A stretch of 64,000 nucleotides of DNA from Parapristionchus giblindavisi (GCA_943737045.1 CALSFV010000280.1:310001-374000); one strand, 5' to 3'. Positions 1-11,345 are shown, counted from the first letter of the stretch. Made by a program: numbers and translations. The notes: generated by a model not told the origin, from the letters alone.

Positions 1-90
1 ACATTCTAATGAAACCGGCCTTTCCATCGCATATTAAAATTCCTTCGAAAGTTTTAATTTAGTAATTATACAATTTAAAAAAAAGCATAC

Positions 91-1339
91 GCATTATAAA
101 TAACAGTCGGAGGCAGCCAAACATTATCTTCAGGTACACTAATCGATGTTATATTTCCGTATTGGGATGGATCCCAAGCCAATCGATTATCTATCCATGA
201 CTTTACATCAGCAACGATCAATTGAACCAAATATTCATTCTCCTTCTGCAAACCATATTTTTAAATGTTGAATATTAGGGGGCTCCCGTTTCGGCAACGG
301 ATCATATATCGGTTGGGAGATGACCTATGGCAATAAAAGTTTTATCATTGTTATCAGTAGAAGTGTACGGTATTGTGCTACCGTAACCGTCACGAATCGC
401 GAACTGATTTTTTTCAGTCGACCCAGGTTTCATGGTTGAAAATGGCTGAAGTCGAAAAATTCATGATGACCCGAGACCAAATACTAGTTGCTATTATATC
501 CATAGTAAGTTAACTTTTATCTTTCTGGATACCGTAACCCGAACTACCGTAATCTAGCTACCGTACCCTACAATATTATAGTTAAATTCACGACAAATCC
601 CGGTTCGATTACGGTAGATCGGGCTACGGTATCAAGAAAGATAAAAGTTAACTCACTATTGATAGTAGCACAATACAGTACACTCCTACTGATAACAATG
701 GTACAACTTTGTTGCCATAGGCCATAATCCCAACTGTTATATAATCCGTTGCCGAAATGGGCGTTGCCGAAACGCCCCCCCCCCCAAATATTATTACGAT
801 CGTAGACTGGGCTCCTGGCTCCAAAACTAATGGGCCCTCTTCTTTAAAGACGAACCACGAGCTAATTTTAAACCCTCCGCTCTGGCAAAGCTCTTTCACA
901 AGACAAAGAATGCGAAACAGCTTAGCCAGAAAAGTTTCAAAATAGCATGGATGTGTCTTTAAATGGGATAAAAATCGCATATAAAACATATTTAAAAAAA
1001 AAGAGAATTGGTATAGTGCCCCCCCCCCCCACTTTAAAAAAAATAAAAGATTGTAAGACCGGCTAACCAGAGAAACTATCGTTATATAAGGCATATTCAT
1101 TGTAACTGTAGTAGTATTAGTGGTATCTGGTAAAATCTTCTTATCATATCCGTTGAAGATATCTTTGATTATAAGCTCGTCATATCGATCGTTTCCTTCC
1201 TTTCCTGTATTGGATATAATAAATGATATTAATAGATTTGGACTTATTAACTTAAGAATATACTTAATATATAGTTATTAAGATTGGACTTACGACAAAG
1301 AGATATAGGAATGAATAAAAGTAGTGATGGAAGATACAT
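91..1339 (-). CDS. Cys-loop ligand-gated ion channel subunit, copy A (5' part only)
   Basis: Three exons read on the minus strand: 1339-1294 (signal peptide, MYLPSLLLFIPISLC), 1204-1068 and 245-91; the gene continues beyond the left edge. Phases fit (1, then 0, then 2). The second exon gives the start of the ligand-binding domain with LPDTTNTTTVTMNMPYI. The third carries the family signature WIDNRLAWDP and VPEDNVWLPPTVIYN. In this family these strands form the extracellular agonist site of a pentameric channel. Exons 2 and 3 have exactly the same lengths (137 and 155 nt) as in the complete copy B at 3902-11345, and no stop interrupts them. Sequons NTT and NIT suggest glycosylation. Donors are GTAAGT, GTTAGC and GTATGC. 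Intron 2 (246-1067) is enlarged by a foldback insertion and has two poly-C runs. Whether this copy is intact further on cannot be seen here. Confidence 0.85.
287..785. mobile_element. Foldback element (about 0.5 kb) in intron 2 of copy A
   Basis: The left arm (about 287-405) and right arm (about 650-785) are inverted repeats. They share, in opposite sense, the stretches around TATCATTGTTATCAGTAG, GTACGGTATTGTGCTACC and TTGCCATAGG. A smaller inverted pair lies inside (about 495-545 and 620-665). The direct repeat ATATTA flanks the insertion, and the corresponding intron of copy B lacks the element. It is therefore a non-autonomous transposon that entered after the channel gene duplicated. Poly-C tracts occur at its right end (about 775-785) and nearby at about 1020-1030. 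Confidence 0.7.
852..955. repeat. Hairpin MITE family A, decayed copy
   Basis: Partial match to the hairpin family described at 25620. The corresponding copy at 9286-9377 sits in the same position of the paralogous intron, so this insertion is older than the gene duplication. Confidence 0.55.
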
Positions 1340-1479
1340 ATAGGACAAAGGAATAGAAAGATGGAAATGAAAAGTTGAAGAGTAGACTAGAATGACTATT
1401 TCATACTATGGAATTACGCTGAGTAAAATAAGTGAACAAGTCATCAAATAGAGACAAATAGAGCGAGTCCATAAGGAGT

Positions 1480-1570
1480 GCATAGAAAAGCGAGACTCTC
1501 GCCTACACAGAAAGCGAGAGAGTGTGGCCAGAGCAAGAGTGTTGAATTAGTTCGGGCGTGCCTTTAAATT
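1480..1570. repeat. Hairpin MITE family A, half copy upstream of copy A
   Basis: Only the right arm is clear (AGAAAGCGAGAGAGTG, then GTGCCTTTAAA). The paralogous position upstream of copy B (about 11504-11560) has the same half copy, again pre-dating the duplication. Confidence 0.6.
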
Positions 1571-1887
1571 GTACTACCAAATGAAACATCGAAATATTTG
1601 ACAGTACTAATTTCAACTTCTACATGTAAACGATTTTCCCGCTAATAAGAGCAGTGGTCTACTATAACAGCTTCGCACTTCAGGTAGGAAAGGAAAAATC
1701 AGTAAAACGAAAAAGGAATTTTTTTAATTGGGAAATATTCTTCACCTACTTTCAGTGAATTCTAGCGTCCCTTTTGCATATCTTTTTCATAATTAAAAGA
1801 TTTTTCTTTTATTCGTGTGAGTTTATATAAGTTCAGGAATTTGGCCGAAACTGACCTTAGCAATTTTTTTATTGATTGTTTTGTATT

Positions 1888-2476
1888 ATTGACCGTATAA
1901 AATATGTTTATTTGGTACGAGAGTAGCCAACCACTGCCACAATGAATTTCTATGTTTAGAGAGAGAACACCGGTGAGAGAGTAGGTAGATCAGAGAGAGT
2001 GAGGAAGGAAAGGAGGAAAGTGTGGGGAGTTAATCAATAGTTCTTCCTCTGTTTAGCAGCAGTAGCAATGCAATTATGCAAGAACATTTTATACGGACAA
2101 TATTTATTGCATGTTATATAATATTGATAGAGAAATTGAGTACCTGTCTCAAACTGCCTAAAACTGCAAAGCCACACGCGCGACGCTAACCATAACGATA
2201 GCTTAACATCAGAGATCCAAGTATCCAAGTAAGCAAACGTACATTCATATTGCCCGTATAAAACATAATTGCATAAGGAAATGACAAACTCAATGTAACA
2301 CCGAGATAACGCCTGCACTCTCTCGCCTAACTCTCGATTACCTCCCTACTTCCTAACACCTAACCCGTCTGATCTTCGCCGCGCCGATTTCATATTTCAA
2401 GTCGTATATTCAACTATACGAAACAAGACATAGTCACTCATACAAAGTTACAAGTGATTTTTATACACTCAATAGT
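1888..2476. repeat. Dispersed repeat family D, fullest copy
   Basis: Two parts in inverted order share CGTATAAAA-type ends (about 1896, 2095 and 2250). The right part runs through CTCTCTCGCCTAACTCTCGA and CTTCGCCGCGCC to AAGTGATTTTTATA. Related pieces lie at 4142-4342, 18525-18778, 30853-31080 and 32560-32822. I could not find coding capacity or a clear target duplication. A non-autonomous DNA element is most likely. Confidence 0.6.
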
Positions 2477-2792
2477 GAACTTCATATTTAATTTGTTAGA
2501 AAAGTGGGCTAGACTGGGAGAATCCCAACGGTTTTAATATGGTGAGCAATTATCCTCATTTGGTATACATAGATGTTACTCAACTTGTGAAACTGTGTGA
2601 AAACAAACGATACGAAGGGAGATTCTTTATGGATCAGACGTTTCGGAGATTATTTCTTTATCATCTGCGCCTCAAATTAGAACAAATCCAACTGTTTGGA
2701 ATATGTTTCAACGATTACATTTGTGTTGAATCCTCGACGAAACAACAGTGGGACAAAGAGAGCGGTAAAAATAATCCACAACCGATAAACCG

Positions 2793-2999
<207 letters not shown>

Positions 3000-3171
3000 C
3001 CCAACCGATAGCGCTTTCGCTTAAAAAAGGGACGGAATTCTATCACCCCCTTATTGCTTTATCCTTTCCTATTCATGTTTTATTACTGATGGAAAAATAA
3101 ATAAATAAAATAAAGATAAAATACTACGTGCTATTCTCATTTCCATAAAAATGGAATATTTTCCCCCTTTA

Positions 3172-3493
3172 ATGGCTCGTTAAAAAATAGTGGAAAACAG
3201 AAATCGGCGACTTTCCACCCGTTAAAAAAGTTCCCGGAAAGTCGAAAATGGAAACACGAAATTTGAATTCGCGCGCGCGCAAAGAGGTGCGGGAATTCAA
3301 ATTACGAGTTTACGTCATCAATTTTTAGCAGATAAAATGGAAATTCAACTATGAAAGTCGGAATTTGAATTCCCGCACCTCTTTGAGCGCGCGCAAATTC
3401 AAATTTCGTGTTTCCATTTTCGACTTTCCGGGAACTTTTTTAACGGGTGGAAAGTCGCCGATTTCGGTTTTCCACTATTTTTTAACGAGCCAT
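3172..3493. mobile_element. Long near-perfect inverted repeat
   Basis: Arms of about 130 bp (3172-3303 and 3360-3493) match base for base apart from a few changes. They begin ATGGCTCGTTAAAAAATAGT and end with its complement; the loop is about 55 bp. The inner ends hold the alternating tract GCGCGCGC next to GCACCTCTTTG. It looks like a young non-autonomous foldback element. No coding capacity. Confidence 0.8.
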
Positions 3494-3838
3494 AATATAA
3501 TCTTCTATCTTTCATTCCTAGTTGTCATTATCTACATCATCTTCCTTTGCACAATTAATATATTCTGAACATATTTTATTCTTCATTCATAGCATACAAT
3601 GTTGAGTTTAATCATCAGATGATAAAGATATTAGTCAAATCCTCAAATAGAGCAGTATACAAAATACAGTATCCATAATAGCACATTCTTAGTTAATAGT
3701 TAGGTTTTAACAAGTTATATCAAAACCGTGCACGCATATCACACTACGTACATTTTTTTTAAATAATAACTTAACACGGATCTCCTGTAAAAGTGTATGA
3801 AAATAAGAACCTTTGTGAAAAAATAATTTTCCTACTTT

Positions 3839-3844
3839 TTTATT
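3839..3844 (-). terminator. Polyadenylation signal of channel copy B
   Basis: AATAAA on the minus strand, about 60 bases after the TAG stop of the channel gene. It supports placing the last exon at 3937-3902. Confidence 0.6.
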
Positions 3845-3901
3845 GATATTAAAATAATTAAAATAAAATAAGATTAATAAGATTATTAAAATAATGCCTC
3901 A

Positions 3902-6900
3902 CTACCCAATCACTAACGATGACGTATCGAGCGAAGGCTAAAAGGGTATTTCATTGAATGATGAGAGAAGAATAGGTCTGAAACTTACATCAACAGAGTT
4001 TTTGGATACAAAAGAGAAGAACACAATGAGCATTGCAATATTGAGTGATTGGAATATAATAAGAAGAACGATATGAACTCTGTTGAATAGTCGATGCCAT
4101 TCATGTACCATCTGAAATATACAATATTATTATTATTAATCGAAATGATCACTATTATAAAATTTTATTTGGTACAAGATTAGCCTCAATGGATTTCTAT
4201 GTTTGGAGAGAGTCCAGATAGTGCGTAGACTAGAGAGAGCGTGATGAGAAAAGGGAGGGAAAGGGGGTTGATCGATAAAATATTTCTGCGTTTAGCAGCT
4301 AGTTGCAAGGCAATTTCACAAGTATATTTTATACGGAAAATATGTCATACCCATTCCTTCTCCTTTTCTTTTATTCTTAATCCTTCGATTCTTGTTCGAA
4401 GATTGATATAGTCTCTTATCATCGAACACATATTATAGAGTAGTCCTTCATACTTTTCTCTGGATCTGTAAAAGTAAAAGATCTTTTCAAATATGTGGAA
4501 AATCAACATCATTAGAATATAGTTAAACACTTATTTAAAATTATACTATAAATTTTAAAGGTTTTCTTCTTTCTTTATTCCATCATAATATAACTTTGAG
4601 AAATTGCGTTTTAAACAATTGTTTTTTTTCTCTCAAATAAACAGTATTAGTTGCAAATTTTTACATTTTATACGCGATAGAAGATTCGATATGGTGAAGA
4701 AGGTTCTCCTTCTCCTTCTGGCTTCTTCTTTGCGTGACTACCAATGAATAGAAAAATGGTGGAGGAAAATTGAAAGCCTGAATAAATAGAGTGATAAGGT
4801 ACACATACAAAAAAGTGTACTCCGCAATACCCAAAGACCTGTGGAGGACCTGAGGACCTTATATTTAACACTTTTTCGTGCTATTTTAAATATATAAAGT
4901 GCTAAATATGGCACGTCTCAGGTCTTGCGTTCTTTGGAGTACACTATTTTTCTGTGGGTGATATATAGAAGAATGAACATACATGTGCACTGGAATGTTC
5001 GATTGAAAGAGATAGAATAATAGCGATGAATACACTGAGAGAAGCTATTAACATACAAAATAGAAGATAATATCCTGAAAATTTGAAAGTATTTGATTCA
5101 ATAATATTTATATATTTTGTTCGTTCGTTTGATCTGTAATGCATCGCGTCTCCACTGCGGCGGAGGGGGTTACGGCGTAGGCACGTAAGACAAATGTAAC
5201 GATGCCTAAGAATTCTGACCCATTAGAGTGATCGAGTTAGACCTGGGAAGTGAATTAGCAACGATGCTCAGCATTACTGAAAAAGCGAGTAAAGATGCTA
5301 GACCAATTCCAATCTGAAAAAGATCAAAGATCAATTTGGGGACCATTGAAATTCGGTACAATGTCAGAGGCTCGATTAGCCGTGAATATACCAGCGACAG
5401 TAAGAAGGGATTGAAGAAAAGTTGGCAGAACGATAACTATTATGTAATATATGTAATTACGACGAATCTTCAAGTGATATTCAATCTGCAATAAGTTCTT
5501 TAAAAAACGTTTATGGTTTTAACGATAAAGAAGACTTTATTTCTGAAACCTAAAGTCAAAAAAAATCGTGAAGGCTTTTAGGATAATTTTTTTTTCTATG
5601 AAAGGGACGTGATAAAGAAGCGTGATAGTTAATTTTACCACTCGCTCTGGCAACGTTGCAAATAAACGAAGACTGCGAGAGAGCATTGCCATAGCGGAGA
5701 GCTTTACATAAGCTTGGGCCTTTAAGTACGACACTGACTGAACTCACATCTAATTTTGTTTCTCCAAATTCTTCAAATGTTGCAACAGTAATTAATGCAC
5801 TCATTGCCTCCCATTCCGCATTACCCTATCAATTGATTGATTATTGATTTATTGATTGATTGTTCATTTATTGATTGATTTTTCATTTATTGATTGATTG
5901 TTCATTTATTGATTAATGATATATTTATTGATTGATTGTTCATTTATTGATTAATACAAACATACAGATATATTATTGCTATTTCCAGCAATTGCATCCA
6001 TTTCTTCCACTTTCAATACAGGAGATGTAGCATAGATGGTGCAGGTTTGAGTATCGAATGGAAAATAATCAACTCTGTGAAGAAACAGATACATTTTAAT
6101 TTATTTTTTAGTTATCTATCAGTTAAAACAAGAATAACGATGGGGAAAGCAATATGTATCCTAGTATAGACCCCTTTCGCCACACCCTTCTCAAGAGTTG
6201 TTCCTCAAAATACCCACAAAATATCCTAGTGTTACTAAATAATCACGCCCATTATATTTGATCGAACGCGTAATAAATCGTGAACTAACTTTAATGTACA
6301 AGTACTCGTCAACGACGTTGGTTGACTCCATGTGACATTACCTGTATTGTCGATCTGAACCATGTATTTCATTCAAAGCAATCAATATAACATAAAATAA
6401 GATAATATAAAAATAAAATAATAAATAATCAATATATTGACTAACCTTGACACTCCTTATTTTATCCATCATGAGATATCGAATTTCTATTCTGCAAAGA
6501 CATGAATCTTTCTCTTTCTCTTTCTCTTCTTTCTCTGGGTTCTTCTGGGTACATCTACCGTCAAAACGAAAAAAAGTGAAACATTTGTCAAAATTTTGAA
6601 AAAATTTGACAAAAGTTCACAAGATTTTGAAAATTTTGAATCATGATATCTAAATGGGGTTGCTAGTTTTTTATTAGATAATAGGGTATTTGAGCATCTC
6701 TGAGCTTGCCTAATTTACCTGTGAAGAATAATTTTTAAATAAATCACTGTGAACGCTGTTTTGTGAAACTTGAATCGGTAGGATTTTCTACAGTATCCCA
6801 CTTTTGCAACCTGATCTTTGATCCAAACGGTGCAAATTCGGTATAGGAAGTAAAGTAATGCTATATATAACCATTATTAGACGAAAAAAGCTCGATGGCA

Positions 6901-9900
6901 GCAGTTTTACAATAAGATTCTGCAGTATGCTACAGTATACCAATTCTGCTTTGGAGCGTTCCCGATTAATTTTTTACTTTTGTCGTGCATAACTGTATTG
7001 GGAAACACATCCACAATGAAAAACCTTAGATAATACATCATCAAGATCGTGAAAAATGCTCAAACAGGGAATCTTGTGAACTGTTTGTCAAAATTTTCAA
7101 AATTTTCGAAAAATGTTTCACTTTTTTTCGTTTTGACGGTATGGGTACTCCATTTTCATTAAATGCACACCCCAAGCTAATTTTACTATCAGCATTGGCA
7201 GCGCTCTCTCGTAGACAAAGAAAGTGAGAGAGTGTTGCCAGAGCGGAGAGTTCCAAATTAGCTTGGGGTGTCGCTTTAAAGAAGGGGACCCACGAGTTTT
7301 TTCGTGACTAAACTGGCCAGACAGAACTATTGATCACATCTCCTTGTATACAAAAACAATTTTCTCTAAAATTTTAGATGCCCCAGAATACCGTAATTCG
7401 GACTTAAAGTTAATTGATATGCCCAGGGAAAGGCGCGAGTTTTTGAAATTGAAGCACAAATGTATAGAAAATTGCAAACGGGAATCGAACCCGTGTGACG
7501 CGGTTACAAGCGCTGACTACTAACCACTGAGCCACAGGCTCTACGCGTTCATTCAGTCAAATCAAATAGAGAACAGAATGTCACTTCCTATGTCCCACGT
7601 TCTTCATGTCAATAGCGCAGCCCAAATCTCGTGGGTCCCCTTCTTTAACTACCCACTGGGTAGGGAATGAAAATTGAATTGTTTGCAGAATGACACATCA
7701 AAAGTAGAATTTATGATGACTCTTCATTCATTTTCAAACATGTGATAAATTCATTGACAGGATCGAATTGTCCTACAGGACCGAGTTTTCGCGTTTTCGC
7801 GAGTTTTCGGGTCAACGCACAATTTTTGACGGTTTTTGTTAAACTATTATATAGGGTGATGTAAACAATAAATTTTGGCAAACTTGTGCTTTTTGCAGGT
7901 GTGTGACAACGGCAAACGATTGACAACTTTATCGGAGAACTTTGTTGTCAGACTTCAAAAAGTAAAACGATTGTAGTCAAAAGTATGAAATAAATAAATG
8001 TGGCAACAGATAGTGACTATTTTGTAGACAGACAAGAAAACTGAGGATGATACATGTCAGAACACTTTAGTTCAGCCTCTGTAATAGCGAGGCAACAATG
8101 AATGGCTAATCACGTTTTATAACTTATAAAGAGGGCGAGGCGGATGCCAGGCGGGTTTGGTGGGCTGCATTAGAGAGGGTGTGCGTGCGAGATGGCATCA
8201 AATGATTCTCTCTGTCACACTCTCCGCCGCGTCACCAAACCCGTCTGAGGTGCGCCGCTTTCACTAATGAACTATCGTCTCATTATTATGAGGATGTGAA
8301 AATGCACCAAAAATGGAATGACTAGAGAAATGTGCTTCTTTCTATTCAGACAATAAAAAATATTCGTTTTGATGTCAATGAGAAGGCAAGAATCGATTGA
8401 CATCAAAAAGAAGATTTTTTGTTGTCTGACTAGAAAGAAGCACATTTCTCTGGTCATGACTTGTATCATCCTCATTTTTCTTGTCTGTCAACAGTTCATT
8501 CATTAATTGCAACCACTAATATTTATTAGACACATTGACAACAATCTGTATTAAATTTGATGTCTGACTGCAATTGGGTGCGATAAAGTTGTCAATCCTT
8601 GTCACGCACCTGCAAAAAGCACAAGTTTGCCACAATTTATTGTTTACATCACCCTATATTTTATACTACATATTTTAATTCGATCATGCTTATTCCGGCT
8701 TCGAAACATCGACGATGTTGTACACACATTTTCAACTTCAATGCGTCAGGCGGGAGTTGACGACACATTCACAAAAAGCAAAACATTCTAATAAAACCGG
8801 AATAAACTGGAATATACCAGAACCGGAACAGGCATAAACTATAAATCAAATAAAATGAAATTATATGCTTGATATTGTATATTAAAACACCTTCGGGTAT
8901 TTTATTTTGATAATTAGATATTTTTGTTAAACTTACGCATTATAAATAACGGTAGGAGGTAGCCAAACATTATCTTCAGGTACGGTAATCGATGTTACAT
9001 TTCCGTACTGACATGGATCCCAAGCCAATCGATTATCGATCCATGTCTTTACATCAGAAACGATCAGTTGAACCAAATATTCATTCTCCTTCTGCAAACA
9101 CCTTATTTTTTAATGTTGAATATATTACGATTGTAGACTGTTAAAGGGAGAGTGACCTCTCTCAGATCTCTAGAGATCTTCAACGCGCACATTATATCAA
9201 TGTTCTCTAACAACGAGAGCGTGTAGGCCGTTGAAGAGACCGTTGACAAAGGTGTCAGCCCCTATAGGGGCCCCCATTATAGATAAAGGCGCACCACGAG
9301 CTAATTTGCAACTATCCGCTCTGGCAATGCAGTCTCTCTTTCTTTTTCTGTTTCAAATTAGCTCGGGGTATACCTTTAGATGGGATAAAAATCGCACATA
9401 AAACACGTAAAAACAAGAGAAGAAACCCTTTTTTTTTAATCTTAAAAAAACCTTTTTTGAATTGATATGTGTAAGACGGACTAACCAGAGAAACCAGCGT
9501 TATATACGGCATATTCATTGTTACAGTAGTAGCATTTGTTGTATCTGGTAAAATGTTCCTATCATATCCGTTGAAGATATCATTGATAATGGACTCGGCA
9601 TATCGATCGTTTCCTTTCTTTTCTGTGTTGGATAGATAAGATTAATATATTGAAATTATTAATATTACGATTAGACTTACAGTGGTGGCCAGAAGGATAT
9701 CATATTTTGGTTTTTTGAGCTTAACTTTTCTTGTAGATAACCAATCAGCTTGAAATTTTTATATAGTGTGCTCAAACATGTTTCACAATGTATACCGAGG
9801 CATGGGGCCGGTTTTTCAATTTAGACGGATCCCAGGCTACAGTATCCTAAAATGACCTTGACCGCTCATTTTATTGAAGTTACTTCTCCTGTAATTTTTA

Positions 9901-11345
9901 AATGTATTCATGCGGTTTTTTTTTCGTTTTTTTCACGAATATATCTTAAAAATCAATTAAACAAATTTATTAACAATATTCAACATGTCAACAATCAAAA
10001 GAATTGATTAAATCACTAACAAAGTGGATTGCTCACGTGGGTGATGTTGGGGCAACAATTTAGGTTCAAATCTACTATTAAACAGATTAAATTAATAAAT
10101 ATTAATTTAGTACTTAGTTTCCGTGCTTCTGACTGCTCTAACAACGTGCGGTGAGGAGGAGCGTATGATAGCCGTTGCGATCATGATTCCATTGATTCGC
10201 TGCAGAGGACATAGTGCGAATCTCCGTGCACCATGACACTTCTAACTCTGTGATTCTCCTAGGGGACGAGCTTGTGGACATCCTCTCGAGCCCCGACTGG
10301 TCTGCGAACGTCAACCCGGCCGTCCGAGTCCAATAGATTAAACTTGAACTCGTCCGACCTTACGACCTTTCGATAGTCTGCGACTCTCCTTTTGAAATAA
10401 GCCTTTGATCACTTCAGACGATTCTCTCTGTTCTTAGGATAGATTATGGGCTTCGTACTAACAACTCTACCGTTAATACCAGCGTGTTGGGGTTGTCTAC
10501 GGATGGTGCGAGTCGAAGGAGGAGTGGCACCGTACAGTGTCATTTCTTGCTAGTTGATTGTTGAGTTCGCCCTCGGGATATCGCGCGATGCGCTGATGAT
10601 ATTCCTGTCATCAAGGTCCTAGGTAATACGTGAAACACCATGCAATGAGGGTTGACAGTCGATGACGAATTTGGGAACCTTTTTGATGACACGAGAGATC
10701 GTACACTGGTTTTCACCAAACTGGAGAGCAGGTTCAGATTGCTTCAGACCATTCAAACCTCACGGGAAAGGAATCAGGGAAGAGATATAACACACCTCTC
10801 GGTAATACCATAGTATAAAAACATAAAAAAAGAAATATACATTTAAAAAATCACAAGAAACAAGCAAAAGTGGTGAAAAAAGTTGCTACTTTTGAAATTC
10901 ACAATATGCCTACGATATGAATATTAATATCTAATAAATGTATGCAGTATCGATGAATGACTATAGTAGCATGCGTAAGTACTTTTTAAACGGTGAAAAA
11001 ATTGTTTAAAACAACGAAAATACGTCGCAACTTCACGCTATCAAAATGAGGCATGTGGTCATTTTGGGATACTGTAGCCTGGGATCCGTCTAAATTGAAA
11101 AACCGGCCCCATGCCTCGGTATACATTGTGAAACATGTTTGAACACACTATATAAAAATCTCAAGGTGATCGGTTATCTACAAGAAAAGTTATGCTCAAA
11201 AAACCAAAATATGATATCCTTCTGGCCACCACTGTATATACTTAACTTATTAACATAAGATTATACTTAATATAGAGTTATTAAGATTGGACTTACGACA
11301 AAGAGATATGCTAATGAATAAAAGTAGAAGTGATGGAATATACAT
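3902..11345 (-). CDS. Cys-loop ligand-gated ion channel subunit, complete copy B (14 exons, 442 aa)
   Basis: Exons on the minus strand: 11345-11297, 9622-9486, 9091-8937, 6491-6446, 6354-6290, 6074-5966, 5825-5748, 5485-5360, 5313-5220, 5074-4983, 4777-4674, 4465-4351, 4111-3989 and 3937-3902. They sum to 1329 nt and every junction is in phase. Residues 1-16 are a signal peptide. 63-114 hold WIDNRLAWDP and VWLPPTVIYN. The Cys-loop is C148-C162 (CTLKVDYFPFDTQTC, 13 residues between cysteines). TM1 is about 224-246, TM2 256-275 (IGIGLASLLAFSVML), TM3 288-310, a charged M3-M4 loop follows, and TM4 is about 402-424. The family forms pentameric neurotransmitter-gated channels in the plasma membrane. 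The pore-start sequence NRASDIIGIG lacks the PAR motif of anion channels, and the usual acidic -1' residue appears replaced. No vicinal cysteine pair is seen in loop C, so this is not an ordinary alpha-type acetylcholine subunit. Ligand and ion preference are unknown. Two donors are weak (GTACCG after exon 8, GTCAGA after exon 9) but are fixed by phase and homology. Introns carry several transposons. Confidence 0.93.
4142..4342. repeat. Dispersed repeat family D, left part
   Basis: Matches 1915-2100 in order: TTTGGTAC, AATGGATTTCTATGTTT, GAGAGAG stretches, TTTAGCAGC, then ATTTTATACGG. It lies in the intron between the last loop exon and the TM4 exon of channel copy B. Confidence 0.6.
4795..4960. 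repeat. Palindromic repeat family F
   Basis: Inverted halves centred on about 4885: AAAAAAGTGTACTCC and AGACCTG on the left, AGGTCTTGCGT and GGAGTACACTATTTTTC on the right. The core holds TTTAACACTTTTTCGTGC. Relatives lie at 17140-17275 and 28295-28440. It sits inside an intron of channel copy B. Confidence 0.55.
5141..5205. repeat. GC-rich palindromic repeat family C, half copy
   Basis: Contains GGGGGTTACGGCGTAGGCAC followed by GTAAGACAAATGTAACGATGC. Full palindromic copies lie at 38298-38403, 61041-61147 and 62100-62207. Confidence 0.7.
5631..5732. repeat. Hairpin MITE family A copy in intron of channel copy B
   Basis: The left arm is truncated. The right arm reads GCATTGCCATAGCGGAGAG and ends in a TTGGGCCTTTAA variant. 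Confidence 0.6.
5826..5958. repeat. Tandem repeat of about 28 bp in channel intron
   Basis: Four to five tandem units built from TTGATTGATTGTTCATTTA, directly next to the exon at 5748-5825. Confidence 0.85.
6558..7139 (-). mobile_element. 590-bp TA-flanked element, copy 1
   Basis: Bounded by TA on both sides with terminal inverted repeats starting CCGTCAAAACGAAAAAAAGT. Orientation is opposite to copies 2 (20223-20812) and 3 (33833-34422), hence the assigned strand. No transposase is encoded. Size, TA target and short inverted ends fit a non-autonomous Tc1/mariner-class element. It lies in intron 3 of channel copy B. Confidence 0.85.
7164..7276. repeat. Hairpin MITE family A copy
   Basis: Both arms present: GCACACCCCAAGCTAATTTT and its near complement ending in GGGGTGTCGCTTTAA. 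It lies in intron 3 of channel copy B. Confidence 0.85.
7473..7541 (-). ncRNA. tRNA-like sequence (pseudo-tRNA or tRNA-derived SINE head)
   Basis: On the minus strand an A-box-like TGGCTCAGTGGTTAG is followed 25-30 bases later by a B-box-like GGGTTCGATTCCCG, with a perfect 5-bp T-stem. The anticodon arm can form only about four pairs around an 8-base loop. The acceptor ends (GAGCCTG and TTGCAAT) do not pair. A working tRNA is therefore unlikely. A degenerate tRNA gene or the head of a SINE fits better. Confidence 0.6.
7852..8656. mobile_element. 0.8-kb non-autonomous DNA transposon with long terminal inverted repeats
   Basis: The left end GGGTGATGTAAACAATAAAT and the right end ATTTATTGTTTACATCACCC are exact complements inside TATA flanks. 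The complementarity continues through CAAACTTGTGCTTTTTGCAG. A second hairpin lies inside (about 8320-8455, with AAATGTGCTTCTTTCTA and its complement). A GC-rich block at 8130-8255 contains CGGGTTTGGTGG and CACCAAACCCG. Part of the interior recurs at 29990-30130. It sits in intron 3 of channel copy B. Confidence 0.8.
9143..9280. repeat. Hairpin MITE family B, copy private to channel copy B
   Basis: Starts TTAAAGGGAGAGTGACCTC. The right half has GTTGAAGAGACCGTTGA. The paralogous intron of copy A has no such insertion. Confidence 0.7.
9286..9377. repeat. Hairpin MITE family A copy shared with copy A
   Basis: GGCGCACCACGAGCTAATTT to GCTCGGGGTATACCTTTA. It occupies the same place as 852-955 in the other gene copy. 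Confidence 0.75.
9680..11234 (-). mobile_element. Tc1-like transposon, 1555 bp, degenerate
   Basis: Flanked by TA, with ends CAGTGGTGGCCAGAAGGATA and its exact complement; the terminal inverted repeats extend about 190 bp. Tc1 ends are known to start CAGTGCTGGCCAAAAAGATA, and the total size is close to Tc1 (1610 bp). A broken transposase frame lies inside on the minus strand. The element interrupts intron 1 of channel copy B and is absent from copy A. Confidence 0.95.
10060..10795 (-). pseudogene. Tc1-family transposase remnant
   Basis: Conceptual minus-strand translation with several stops and shifts gives family landmarks in order: STRTIRR and AGINGRV (helix-turn-helix end), a run resembling the KNR-x-x-RL linker, SDEFKFN (first catalytic Asp), GRVDVRRPVG, a GSVMV-like piece, then GPLQRINGIM. 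The QQDN and NPIE parts with the last catalytic residues were not found. The enzyme is therefore dead and probably carries a deletion. Confidence 0.9.

Noticed and set aside
418..504. An apparently good plus-strand exon (acceptor, 29 codons reading STQVSWLKMAEVEKFMM, GTAAGT donor)
   Set aside because: It lies inside the foldback inserted in intron 2 of channel copy A, its donor belongs to the inner inverted repeat, and no partner exon was found.
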